NCBI GenBank assembly: GCA_020441225.1
Contig: JAGRMP010000431.1
Location: 525-9,061 of the forward strand
Source: Maritimibacter sp.
GTDB taxonomy: Bacteria > Pseudomonadota > Alphaproteobacteria > Rhodobacterales > Rhodobacteraceae
Length of the DNA: 8,537 nt
Reading direction: 5' to 3'
Shown here: piece after piece, positions 1-7,552 of the stretch
Layout: the number at the start of each line of letters is the position of its first letter
Numbering within the stretch: the stretch's first letter is position 1
Translations under genes and position numbers: made by a program
Notes under the pieces: generated by a model
Seen by the model: only the letters and a program-made list of their open reading frames with translations
Database searches by the model: none
What the model was told of the DNA's origin: nothing

Positions 1-687
1 GAACGACCGGTCGGGATCGATCCGACCCGCTTCCCGGTCGAATTTCCAGTAGGTGACCGCGCCGCGGAACTTTTCGTTGAACTCGCTGAGCGGCGCGAAG
101 CCGCGGCCGAGCACGCCCGGGTATTGCGCCGCTTCGATCACGTATTCCGAGTTCGGGGTCACGAAGGTGCCGCCATGCTCGGATTGCAGGATCGGGTTCA
201 CCACGATCTGCTGGGTTTCGAAGTCATGCAGGCTGACCACACCGACGCGCGGCGCCGACTTGTCGTTGATGAACAGGTATTCGCCGTCGAGATCGCCGTC
301 GGTTTCGGTGATCGCCGGGTGGTGGGTGTCGCCCCACTGGATCTCGCGGCCATCGACCTTGCCGGCTTCGAGGATCGCCTTGGATTCCTCGTCGAACCCG
401 TAGCCCTGCCACGGCTCCGGCGTGAACACCGAGACGTATTTCAGGATCCGCATCGACGGCACACCGTAGACCATGATCTGGCCCGACTGCCCGCCGGAGG
501 AGAATACGATGAATTCGTCCCTGCCGCCGGTCGGCGTATAGGTTTTCGCCGCTGCGAGCAGGTCCTGCTGGGTCAGGCCGCGGGCTTGCATCACCTCGTC
601 CAGCGATTGCGCAGAGGCAATCGTTGGCAGGGTGAGGCCCACCGCGGTCGCTGTCGCCAACAAGCCATTGAAAATGGTCTTGGCCAT
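1..687 (-). CDS. nosZ: Nitrous-oxide reductase NosZ, Sec-type (clade II-like), N-terminal part
   Basis: Periplasmic multicopper enzyme that reduces N2O to N2, the last step of denitrification. The reading frame starts at 687 and is open to the window edge, giving 229 residues, roughly a third of a NosZ; the CuA cupredoxin domain lies outside. Residues 1-26 form a Sec signal peptide ending ASA|Q. There is no twin-arginine motif, whereas classical clade I NosZ is Tat-exported. The beta-propeller begins around residue 57 (FSSGGQSGQ, YGVPSMR). WGDTHHP supplies H122 and H123, and SEHGGTFVTPNSEYV supplies H171; these align with three of the seven histidines of the tetranuclear CuZ centre. LFINDK (138-143) is another NosZ signature. 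The start is supported by a Shine-Dalgarno AAGGGA 8 nt upstream. nosZ is the first gene of its unit, with no nosR before it. Family assignment is firm; the clade II assignment rests on the signal peptide and remembered motif resemblance. Confidence 0.93.
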   Translation of the reverse strand, partial: MAKTIFNGLLATATAVGLTLPTIASAQSLDEVMQARGLTQQDLLAAAKTYTPTGGRDEFIVFSSGGQSGQIMVYGVPSMRILKYVSVFTPEPWQGYGFDEESKAILEAGKVDGREIQWGDTHHPAITETDGDLDGEYLFINDKSAPRVGVVSLHDFETQQIVVNPILQSEHGGTFVTPNSEYVIEAAQYPGVLGRGFAPLSEFNEKFRGAVTYWKFDREAGRIDPDRSF

Positions 688-773
688 TGAGTGCGTCCCT
701 TTCGTCCGGACCGATTCTGAGCGTGTGCAAACACAAGGGCCGGGCGGTCCGAATCCCGTGCCGTGGCCCTAGA

Positions 774-787
774 TCACACGCGCGTGA
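774..787. promoter_or_regulatory. Imperfect inverted repeat, possible operator (TCAC-N6-GTGA)
   Basis: A 14-bp inverted repeat, TCACaCGCGcGTGA, with one mismatched pair, lies 10 bp from the FNR-type box on the nosZ side, overlapping the position where a class II nosZ promoter would have its -10 element. It could be the operator of a second regulator, but it matches no consensus that I can name. GC-rich DNA produces CGCG palindromes easily, so chance is a real alternative. Confidence 0.25.
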
Positions 788-797
788 GCGGGGCTCC

Positions 798-811
798 TTG
801 ACTATTGTTAA
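798..811. promoter_or_regulatory. FNR/Dnr-type box between nosZ and the copper chaperone gene
   Basis: TTGAC-TATT-GTTAA is a near-palindrome matching the CRP/FNR-superfamily consensus TTGAT-N4-ATCAA with two differences. It lies in the divergent intergenic region. If it sits at -41.5, the nosZ transcript would begin near 763 and the chaperone transcript near 846. The -10 hexamers at those positions (GATCTA for nosZ, TACCCG for the chaperone) are weak, so which gene it serves is open; it may serve both. Regulation of nos genes by FNR, Dnr or NnrR homologues is known. The site itself is seen; its function is inferred. Confidence 0.6.
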
Positions 812-884
812 GGCCGCCCCCGGATCGCGGCGTTACCCGGGACGGCAGCGAACCCGACCACCAGAACACTCCCCGGAGACCGAC

Positions 885-1340
885 ATGATCCACCGCCGCA
901 CCCTCCTCGCCGCGCTCGCCGCAGCCGGCCTTTTCGCCCCGGCCGCCCGCGCCCAGGAGGCGACCACCGACACGCTCGAAATCACCGGCGGCTTCGCGCG
1001 GGCCACGGCCGGCATGGCGGTGTCGGGTGCGGCGTTCCTGACCATCGCCTCGCGCGGGCCCGCCGACCGTCTCGTCGGTTTCTCAACTTCAGCCTGTAAC
1101 CGCCCGGAATTGCACACACATATCAACGATGACGGGGTGATGCGGATGCGCCAGGTCGAGGCCATCGACATCCCCGCAGGCGGGGTGGCCGAGCTCAAGC
1201 CCGGCGGGTTGCACCTGATGATGATCGATCTCACCCGGCAACTGGTCGAGGGCGAGACGGTCGAGGTCACGCTGGAGTTCGAGACCGCCGGCACGGTCAC
1301 GCTGACCCTGCCGATCAAAGCCCCCGGCGCGGCGATGTGA
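885..1340 (+). CDS. Periplasmic PCu(A)C-type copper chaperone
   Basis: A 151-residue exported copper(I)-binding protein of the PCuAC (DUF461) family, which delivers copper to CuA and related centres. Residues 1-23 are a signal peptide ending ARA|Q; arginines 4-5 followed by TLL give a weak Tat-like look, though Sec export is as likely. The metal site is exactly canonical: H77-x10-M88-x21-H110-x-M112, with the surrounding DGVMRM, IPAGG and LKPGGLHLM motifs typical of the family. An ATG at 885 is chosen over the upstream frame starts because GGAG lies 6 nt before it and the signal peptide begins there. The gene is divergent from nosZ and ends 18 bp from the convergent menA. Members usually serve cytochrome oxidase CuA; beside nosZ, a role in copper loading of NosZ is the natural inference. 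It is not NosL, which is a different lipoprotein family. Confidence 0.93.
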   Translation: MIHRRTLLAALAAAGLFAPAARAQEATTDTLEITGGFARATAGMAVSGAAFLTIASRGPADRLVGFSTSACNRPELHTHINDDGVMRMRQVEAIDIPAGGVAELKPGGLHLMMIDLTRQLVEGETVEVTLEFETAGTVTLTLPIKAPGAAM

Positions 1341-1358
1341 CCCGCGGACGGTTCTGCC

Positions 1359-2246
1359 TCAGGCGAAGGCGACAACGGCGAGCAGCAACACCTGATACCC
1401 CGCGGTCTGGCCAAGCAGCCGGTTCAGCCGCGCCGAGACCGGCCAGTGCCAGATCGCATGCCCGAGCCAGAGCGCGAGCGCAGCAGGCAACCCGAGCCAG
1501 GGCGTGGGCGCGAACCAGGCCGCAAAGCCAAGCGCGCCCAGAAGTGCTGCGAAATAGAGCAGCCGCGAGGCCGCCGGCCCGACCAATATCGCCAGCGTCC
1601 GCCGCCCGGCGCGGGCGTCCTGCACCCGGTCGCGGTGGTTGTTGAGCATGAGCACCGCCGCCGCCGGCAGGCCGATCATCATCCCCGTCGCGAGGGTACG
1701 GGCCGCAAGCGGATCGACCCCCATGAGCCAGCCCGTGCCCGAAACCGCGACCAGCCCGAAAAACCCGATCACCAGAAGCTCGCCGAAGGGCAGGCCCGAG
1801 AGCGGCAGCGGCCCCATCGAGTAGAAATAGCCCAGCGCCAGCGAGACGAGGCCGATGGCGATGATCGGCCAGCCGCCGACCGCTGCCAGGACCAGCCCGG
1901 CAAGCGCCGCAAGCCCGAAGCTCGCGAGTGCTGCGCGCCGCACCGCCGCCCCGTCGAGCAGGCCGAGCGCCGTCATCCGCGGCGGCCCCAGCCGGTCGGG
2001 CGCATCGACCCCCCGCGCCGCATCCGCCGCGTCGTTCCACAAATTGGTGCCGATCTGGATCGCCGCCGTCGCCACCATCGCCGCGATCAGCACGCCGGGC
2101 CGCAGCCCCGCGCCCGCAAGCCAGCCGCCCGCGAGCACCGGCACCTGGCTGAGGCTCACGGTCTTGAGCCGTGCCGCGATCAACCACAGCGCGGGCGTCG
2201 GCAGCGTGGCGAGCCGGGCGCGGGTTTCCGCGGTGACCGCGCTCAT
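1359..2246 (-). CDS. menA: 1,4-dihydroxy-2-naphthoate polyprenyltransferase MenA
   Basis: Integral membrane prenyltransferase (295 residues) that attaches the polyprenyl tail to 1,4-dihydroxy-2-naphthoate, giving demethylmenaquinone. The first Mg-diphosphate motif is NLWNDAADAARGVD at 68-81 (N71, D72, D75, D81). The second is NNHRDRVQDARAGRRT at 202-217 (D206, D210). The form DxxxDxxxGRRT, together with YSMGPLPLSGLPFGELLV at 142-159, marks MenA as opposed to UbiA or heme O synthase. The length is normal, and the chain is mostly hydrophobic with about eight or nine membrane segments. The start is fixed by GGGAGGA 4 nt upstream. The start overlaps the menG stop by 4 bp (ATGA), indicating translational coupling. 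The substrate is inferred from family and neighbour. Menaquinone is uncommon in alphaproteobacteria, which normally rely on ubiquinone. Confidence 0.9.
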   Translation of the reverse strand: MSAVTAETRARLATLPTPALWLIAARLKTVSLSQVPVLAGGWLAGAGLRPGVLIAAMVATAAIQIGTNLWNDAADAARGVDAPDRLGPPRMTALGLLDGAAVRRAALASFGLAALAGLVLAAVGGWPIIAIGLVSLALGYFYSMGPLPLSGLPFGELLVIGFFGLVAVSGTGWLMGVDPLAARTLATGMMIGLPAAAVLMLNNHRDRVQDARAGRRTLAILVGPAASRLLYFAALLGALGFAAWFAPTPWLGLPAALALWLGHAIWHWPVSARLNRLLGQTAGYQVLLLAVVAFA

Positions 2247-2995
2247 GGCTTCCTCCCGATCTGCAGCCGCGCCACGCCGAAGACGAAAGCGCGCTCCGCC
2301 ACCAGGTCGAGCCCGGCCGCAGCAATGGCGCGGGCGACGTCGGCGCGCCCGGGGAACCGCTCGATCGACTCGACCAGGTAGGTATACGCCCCCCGGTCCC
2401 GCGCCACCGCCGCTCCGATGCGCGGGATCACGTAACGCGCGTGCAGCCCATAAAGCGGCGCAAACCACGCGGCGGGCTGGGAAAACTCCAGGAGCACCAG
2501 GTGCCCGCCGGGGGTCAGCACCCGCGCCACCTCGGCGAGCGCAGCCGCCGGGTCGGTCATGTTCCTGAGCCCGAAGGACAGCGTCACCAGCGCGACCGAT
2601 CCGTCTTCGAACGGCAGTGCCTCGGCGGGGGTCTGCAGATAGTCGAGCGCCGCCCCGCCCCGTTCCCGGGCGATCTCCAGCATCCCCGCCGAGGCATCGG
2701 CGACGACGATCCGCCGCTTTGGCAACCGCTTGCGCAGCGCCAGCGCAAGGTCGCCGGTCCCGCCGGCAAGATCGACCACCGACTCCGGCACCTCGCCCGC
2801 CAACGCCGCCGCCCGCGCCACCGCCGCGCGTTTCCACAGCCGGTGGGTGCCGAAGCTCATCAGATCGTTCATCAGATCATACCGCGGCGCGATCCGGTCG
2901 AAGAGATCGGTCACCGCGCTCTGGCGGTCCGCCTGCGACACCGCCCGCGCGCCGAAGGTCGTGTTCATCTGTTCAAGCTTGGTCGCGCGTTCCAT
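2243..2995 (-). CDS. menG: Demethylmenaquinone methyltransferase (UbiE/MenG family)
   Basis: Class I SAM-dependent C-methyltransferase of 250 residues that converts demethylmenaquinone to menaquinone; family members can also act on the matching ubiquinone precursor. Family signatures run in order: FDRIAPRYDLMNDLMSFGTH (32-51), SAM motif I VVDLAGGTGDLA (73-84), acidic D100 after the second strand, AEALPFED (124-131), FGLRNMTD (141-148), LEFSQP (168-173) and YTYLVESIERFPG (203-215). The protein looks complete with all key motifs. The ATG at 2995 has GGGGA about 5 nt upstream; an internal ATG at 2968 has no ribosome site. It is the first gene of a two-gene unit with menA, behind an FNR-type box. 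The MenG name is preferred over UbiE because of the coupled menA. A separate housekeeping ubiE is expected elsewhere in the genome. Confidence 0.9.
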   Translation of the reverse strand: MERATKLEQMNTTFGARAVSQADRQSAVTDLFDRIAPRYDLMNDLMSFGTHRLWKRAAVARAAALAGEVPESVVDLAGGTGDLALALRKRLPKRRIVVADASAGMLEIARERGGAALDYLQTPAEALPFEDGSVALVTLSFGLRNMTDPAAALAEVARVLTPGGHLVLLEFSQPAAWFAPLYGLHARYVIPRIGAAVARDRGAYTYLVESIERFPGRADVARAIAAAGLDLVAERAFVFGVARLQIGRKP

Positions 2996-3051
2996 GTCGT
3001 CCCCGGGCTCCCGGCCGCCTGCCGGCGCCCCTTATTGCCCCGGTCGCCCCG

Positions 3052-3093
3052 GCTCTACCAGCCCGCACCGCGCACGCCCTTGACTTTCCTCAA
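3052..3093 (-). promoter_or_regulatory. Probable FNR-type activated promoter of menG-menA
   Basis: Plus-strand positions 3080-3093 read TTGAC-TTTC-CTCAA, close to the FNR-family consensus TTGAT-N4-ATCAA. Centred at -41.5, the start of transcription on the minus strand would be near 3045. A -10-like TAGAGC (three of six matches to TATAAT) lies exactly at the expected place, 3057-3052. The resulting leader before menG is about 50 nt. This is the class II FNR-dependent layout, implying anaerobic or nitric-oxide-linked induction. The spacing agreement is seen directly; activity is inferred. Confidence 0.6.
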
Positions 3094-3113
3094 ACCCGGC
3101 CCGGCGTTTCGCC

Positions 3114-3141
3114 GCATGTGACATCCCCCCGTGACACATGC
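3114..3141. terminator. Inverted repeat after the GntR gene, possible transcript end
   Basis: GCATGTG at 3114-3120 is mirrored exactly by CACATGC at 3135-3141, with a C-rich loop and two further pairs inside after one mismatch. It lies 14 bp past the stop of the GntR gene. Immediately next to it on the minus-strand path is a second small stem, GGCG-TTT-CGCC (3103-3113). No U-run follows, so a classical intrinsic terminator is not shown. It may stabilise the 3' end of the sugar-operon mRNA or act as an operator. The position between two unrelated units favours a role at the transcript end. Confidence 0.4.
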
Positions 3142-3154
3142 CAACGCCCCCGGC

Positions 3155-3883
3155 TCACGGGTCGAGATTGTCTTCGGCGCTGCGGATCACATGTTCCATC
3201 GCCGCCCGCGCCCGCTCCGGGTCGTGGTCGGCGATGGCCTGGACGATGACCCGATGCTCGGCGGCGCTCTTTTCGAGCTCGGCCGAAGAGCGGAAACTGG
3301 TCCGGGCATGGACCTCGCGGTCGAACACGGTTACCAGCGTCGTCTGCACCAGATCGCCCAGCGAATGCATGAAGCGGTTGCCGGTCATCCCGAGGATGGC
3401 GGTGTGAAACCCGAGATCCTCGGCGATGAACGCGCGCCGTGTGGTCGCCCCCGCGAGCGCCCTGACCCGTGCCTCGAGCAGCGCGCAATCCGCCGGTCCC
3501 GCCTTGCGCGCGACCATCGCCGCCGCCGCCGGTTCGAACACCAGCCGGATCTCGAACAGCTCGTCGAGAAACCCCCGCGACTGCCTGAGCGAGGCGTGCC
3601 AGCGCAACACGTCGATGTCGAACATGCTCCAGTCGGCGGCCGGGCGCACGCGGGTGCCGACCTTGGCCTTCGACTCGACCAACCCCTTGGCGACAAGGAT
3701 CTTCTTGGCCTCCCGCACCACCGTGCGCGAGACCCCGAACATCTCTTCCAGGTCGGGATCGAACGGCAGGAGCGTCCCTTGCGGGTATTCGCCCGCGACG
3801 ATCCCGAGGCCCAGCTGTTCGACGACATGCATGGTGTTGTTCAGCGCCCGTTCGGTGAACCCGCCGGGCGCGGTGAAGTTCAT
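3155..3883 (-). CDS. GntR-family regulator, FadR subfamily (FCD domain)
   Basis: DNA-binding regulator of 242 residues, likely a sugar-responsive repressor of the transporter operon in which it is the last gene. The N-terminal winged helix spans about 12-80; the recognition region is LEEMFGVSRTVVREAKKIL (45-63), followed by the wing GLVESKAKVGTRVRP. The linker DWSMFDIDVLRW (84-95) is typical of GntR proteins that control sugar or sugar-acid genes (DgoR-like). The FCD effector domain fills 105-235, with putative metal ligands D156, H160, H210 and H231. The chosen ATG at 3883 overlaps the yjfF stop as ATGA, the same junction used twice upstream. An ATG at 3934 has a good ribosome site (AGAAGG, 7 nt away) and would add 17 residues with a 55-bp overlap; either could be right. 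Function as repressor of its own operon is inferred from context. Confidence 0.88.
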   Translation of the reverse strand: MNFTAPGGFTERALNNTMHVVEQLGLGIVAGEYPQGTLLPFDPDLEEMFGVSRTVVREAKKILVAKGLVESKAKVGTRVRPAADWSMFDIDVLRWHASLRQSRGFLDELFEIRLVFEPAAAAMVARKAGPADCALLEARVRALAGATTRRAFIAEDLGFHTAILGMTGNRFMHSLGDLVQTTLVTVFDREVHARTSFRSSAELEKSAAEHRVIVQAIADHDPERARAAMEHVIRSAEDNLDP

Positions 3884-4872
3884 GATCGCGTCGCGGATGC
3901 GTTCCCCGGCCTTCTTCCCTTCGTCGTCGCCCATCCCAATGCCTTCTGCAGCATGATGAACGCGAAGAGCAGCCCCCCGATGACGATCTTGGTCCACCAG
4001 CTCGACAGCGTGCCATCAAACACGATGTATGTCTGTATCAGACCCATGATGAGGATGCCAAAGAAAGTGCCCGCGACATAGCCCGAGCCGCCGGTCAGCA
4101 GCGTGCCGCCGATCACCACCGCGGCGATGGCGTCGAGCTCGACGCCGACGGTGGCGAGCGAATAGCCCGCTGAGGTGTAGATCGAATAGACGATGCCTGC
4201 GAGCCCCGCGAGCCCGCCGCCGATGGCGTAGATCGTGATCGTGGTCCGCGCGATCGGCACGCCCATCAGCCGCGCCGTCGCCGCACTGCCGCCGAGCGCA
4301 TAGACGTTGCGCCCGAAGCGCGTCCGGTGCAGCACGATCAGCGCGACGATATAGGCCAGGATCATGATCCCGCCGATGAGCCGGAACCGCCCGCCCCCCG
4401 GCGCCTTCCACACCACGTCCTGGATCGTGTCGTAGAATTCATGGGTGATCGGAACGGAATCCGTCGACAGCACATAGGCCAGCCCACGCATCAGGAACAT
4501 CCCCGCGAGCGTGACGATAAAGGGCGGCATCTCCAGGTAATGGATGATCCCCCCCATCGCCGCGCCGAAAGCGGTGGTGATCGCGAGCAGCAGCACGAAG
4601 GCAAAGAGCGGGTGAATGCCGGTATCGCGCAGGATCACCGCGAGGAAGACCCCGGAAAAGGCGATCACCGAGCCGACCGAAAGATCGATACCGCCCGAGA
4701 GGATGACAAAGGTCATCCCCACCGCCGTCAGGCCCAGAAAGGCGTTGTCGGTCAACAGGTTGGCGACCACGCGGGTGGAAAACATCGCCGGGTACTGCCA
4801 GCCCGAGATCAGGTAGGCCAGCACGAAGGTGGCCATGGTGATGTAGAGCGCGAGCCGGGGGGAACGCATCAT
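3880..4872 (-). CDS. yjfF: Sugar ABC transporter permease YjfF
   Basis: Inner-membrane permease of 330 residues (BPD_transp_2, ribose/galactose class), one half of the presumed heterodimeric channel. The hallmark GMTFVILSGGIDLSVGS is at 52-68, and a cytoplasmic coupling-type segment, AIAAVVIGGTLLTGGSGYVAG, lies in the C-terminal half. The chain is hydrophobic throughout with some eight to ten membrane helices and a short basic C-terminal tail. A start at 4872 is taken because it overlaps the ytfT stop as ATGA and has GGGAG 8 nt upstream; a second ATG directly follows at 4869. The partner is YtfT and the motor is YtfR. Assignment as YjfF, as opposed to a second YtfT, follows from the order Q-R-T-F and from its similarity to E. 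coli YjfF as I remember it. Confidence 0.9.
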   Translation of the reverse strand: MMRSPRLALYITMATFVLAYLISGWQYPAMFSTRVVANLLTDNAFLGLTAVGMTFVILSGGIDLSVGSVIAFSGVFLAVILRDTGIHPLFAFVLLLAITTAFGAAMGGIIHYLEMPPFIVTLAGMFLMRGLAYVLSTDSVPITHEFYDTIQDVVWKAPGGGRFRLIGGIMILAYIVALIVLHRTRFGRNVYALGGSAATARLMGVPIARTTITIYAIGGGLAGLAGIVYSIYTSAGYSLATVGVELDAIAAVVIGGTLLTGGSGYVAGTFFGILIMGLIQTYIVFDGTLSSWWTKIVIGGLLFAFIMLQKALGWATTKGRRPGNASATRS

Positions 4873-5929
4873 GACCGGGTCTCCCGTGCCTGTGCCGAGG
4901 GGGCGGTGGGCGCGCCGGGCGCATCCGACACGGTCGAACTGGCCTTGGCGCGCAAGAGGTAGAGGCTGTGCTTCACCGTCGGCGACTGGATCACCAGGAT
5001 GACGATGATGATGAGCGCCTTGATGACGAGGTTGAACTCGGGCGGCATGCCCGACAGCAGGATCACCGAGTTGACCGACTGGATGATGAGCGCGCCGAGC
5101 AGCGAGGCGACGATGGAGAACCGCCCGCCAAGGAGCGAGTTGCCGCCGATCACCACGGCGAGGATCGCGTCGAGCTCCATCCAGAGCCCGGCGTTGTTGG
5201 CATCCGCCCCCTTGATGTCGGCGGCCACGATCACCCCCGCGGTGGCGGCGCAGAACCCCGAGGTGAGATAGACGGTCACCAGCAGCACCCGCGAGTTGAT
5301 GCCGGCAAGCCGCGAGGCGGTCTCGTTGATGCCGATGGCCTCGATCAGCATGCCGAGCGCCGTGCGGCGCACCACGAGCGTGACCAGCGTGCCGAGGGCG
5401 ATCCAGATCAGCACCGGGGTCGGCACCCCGGCGATGGTGCCGGCACCGAGATGGATCAGCCCTTCATTGAGAAAGGTCATGATCTTGCCCTCGGTGATGA
5501 GCTGGGCCACGCCCCGCCCCGCCACCATGAGCACCAGCGTCGCCACGATGGGCTGGACCCGGAAAAAGGCAACCAGCACCCCGTTCCACAGCCCCGCCAC
5601 GAGCCCGGCCGCGAGCGCGGCCAGGAGCGCCGTGAACCAACCGCCGCCGCCGGTGACGACGCTCGCCGCCACCGCGCCCGCAATGGCCATCACCGCGCCG
5701 ACCGACAAATCGATCCCCTTGGTCGCGATCACCAGCGTCATGCCGACGGCCAGGAGCGCCACCGGCGCACCGCGGTTGAGCACGTCGATCAGGTTGCCGA
5801 ACAGCCGCCCGTTCTGAAACTCGATGTGGAAAAACCCCGGAAACACCGCGAAGTTGAGCAGGAGCACAACGCCGAGAATGATGAGCTGCGGCAGGATCCG
5901 CCGGAAGGTCGCGCTGAGACTGCTGCCGT

Positions 5930-5933
<4 letters not shown>
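4869..5933 (-). CDS. ytfT: Sugar ABC transporter permease YtfT
   Basis: Inner-membrane permease of 354 residues, partner of YjfF. Segments nearly identical to E. coli YtfT as remembered include GRLFGNLIDVLNRGAPVALL (42-61), VGMTLVIATKGIDLSVGAVM (63-82), LVMLVAGRGVAQLIT-type sequence in the middle and KGADANNAGLWMELDAILAV in the C-terminal half. Lysine 72 replaces the glycine that I recall in the E. coli ATGGIDLSVG motif. The C-terminal tail of about 25 residues is rich in Ala, Ser and Pro and probably cytoplasmic and disordered. The start at 5933 overlaps the ytfR stop by ATGA, and a purine-rich AAGG element lies just upstream. The close resemblance to the galactofuranose transporter makes a furanose sugar the best guess for the substrate. 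Confidence 0.93.
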
Positions 5934-7453
<1,520 letters not shown>

Positions 7454-7510
7454 GGCAATCGTCTCCTCCCACGCATGCGCCGCGCCACACGCAGTTGCGC
7501 GGGCGCGGAT

Positions 7511-7536
7511 CGGGAAGGCCCCTCGGGGCCTCCCCG
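7511..7536 (-). ncRNA. Intercistronic RNA hairpin between ytfQ and ytfR
   Basis: Positions 7511-7521 pair with 7526-7536 around a four-base loop. On the minus-strand RNA all 11 pairs form, one as a G-U wobble; on the plus-strand RNA that pair would be an A-C mismatch, so the structure fits the operon's own direction. It starts 17 nt after the ytfQ stop. No U-run follows, so full termination is unlikely. Hairpins after binding-protein genes, as in malE-malF, protect the upstream message and lower downstream expression, matching the need for excess periplasmic protein. That role is inferred here. This is a cis element in the mRNA, not a separate RNA gene. Confidence 0.65.
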
Positions 7537-7552
7537 CCATGGTGAAGGTATA

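Noticed and set aside
724..735. TGTG-CAAA-CACA repeat in the nosZ leader considered as a CRP-type site
   Set aside because: The arms are only four bases and the spacer is wrong for TGTGA-N6-TCACA; likely chance.
224..736. A 170-codon minus-strand frame overlapping nosZ
   Set aside because: It lies in the wrong frame; the nosZ frame beginning at 687 carries the conserved histidine motifs and a signal peptide.
687..884. Extension of the copper chaperone upstream to 687
   Set aside because: It would bury the signal peptide, and the ribosome site is directly before 885.
1341..1358. Bidirectional terminator between the convergent chaperone and menA genes
   Set aside because: The gap is only 18 bp and no convincing stem or T-run was found there.
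1446..2381. A 311-codon plus-strand frame opposite menA
   Set aside because: Arg/Pro/Gln-rich mirror of a membrane protein; no ribosome site or motif.
3131..4081. A 316-codon plus-strand frame opposite the GntR gene
   Set aside because: Antisense shadow of a clear FCD-domain protein; no motif of its own.
7454..7540. Extension of YtfR by 29 residues to the ATG at 7540
   Set aside because: The added sequence translates through the hairpin and the strong ribosome site, and is absent from the family.
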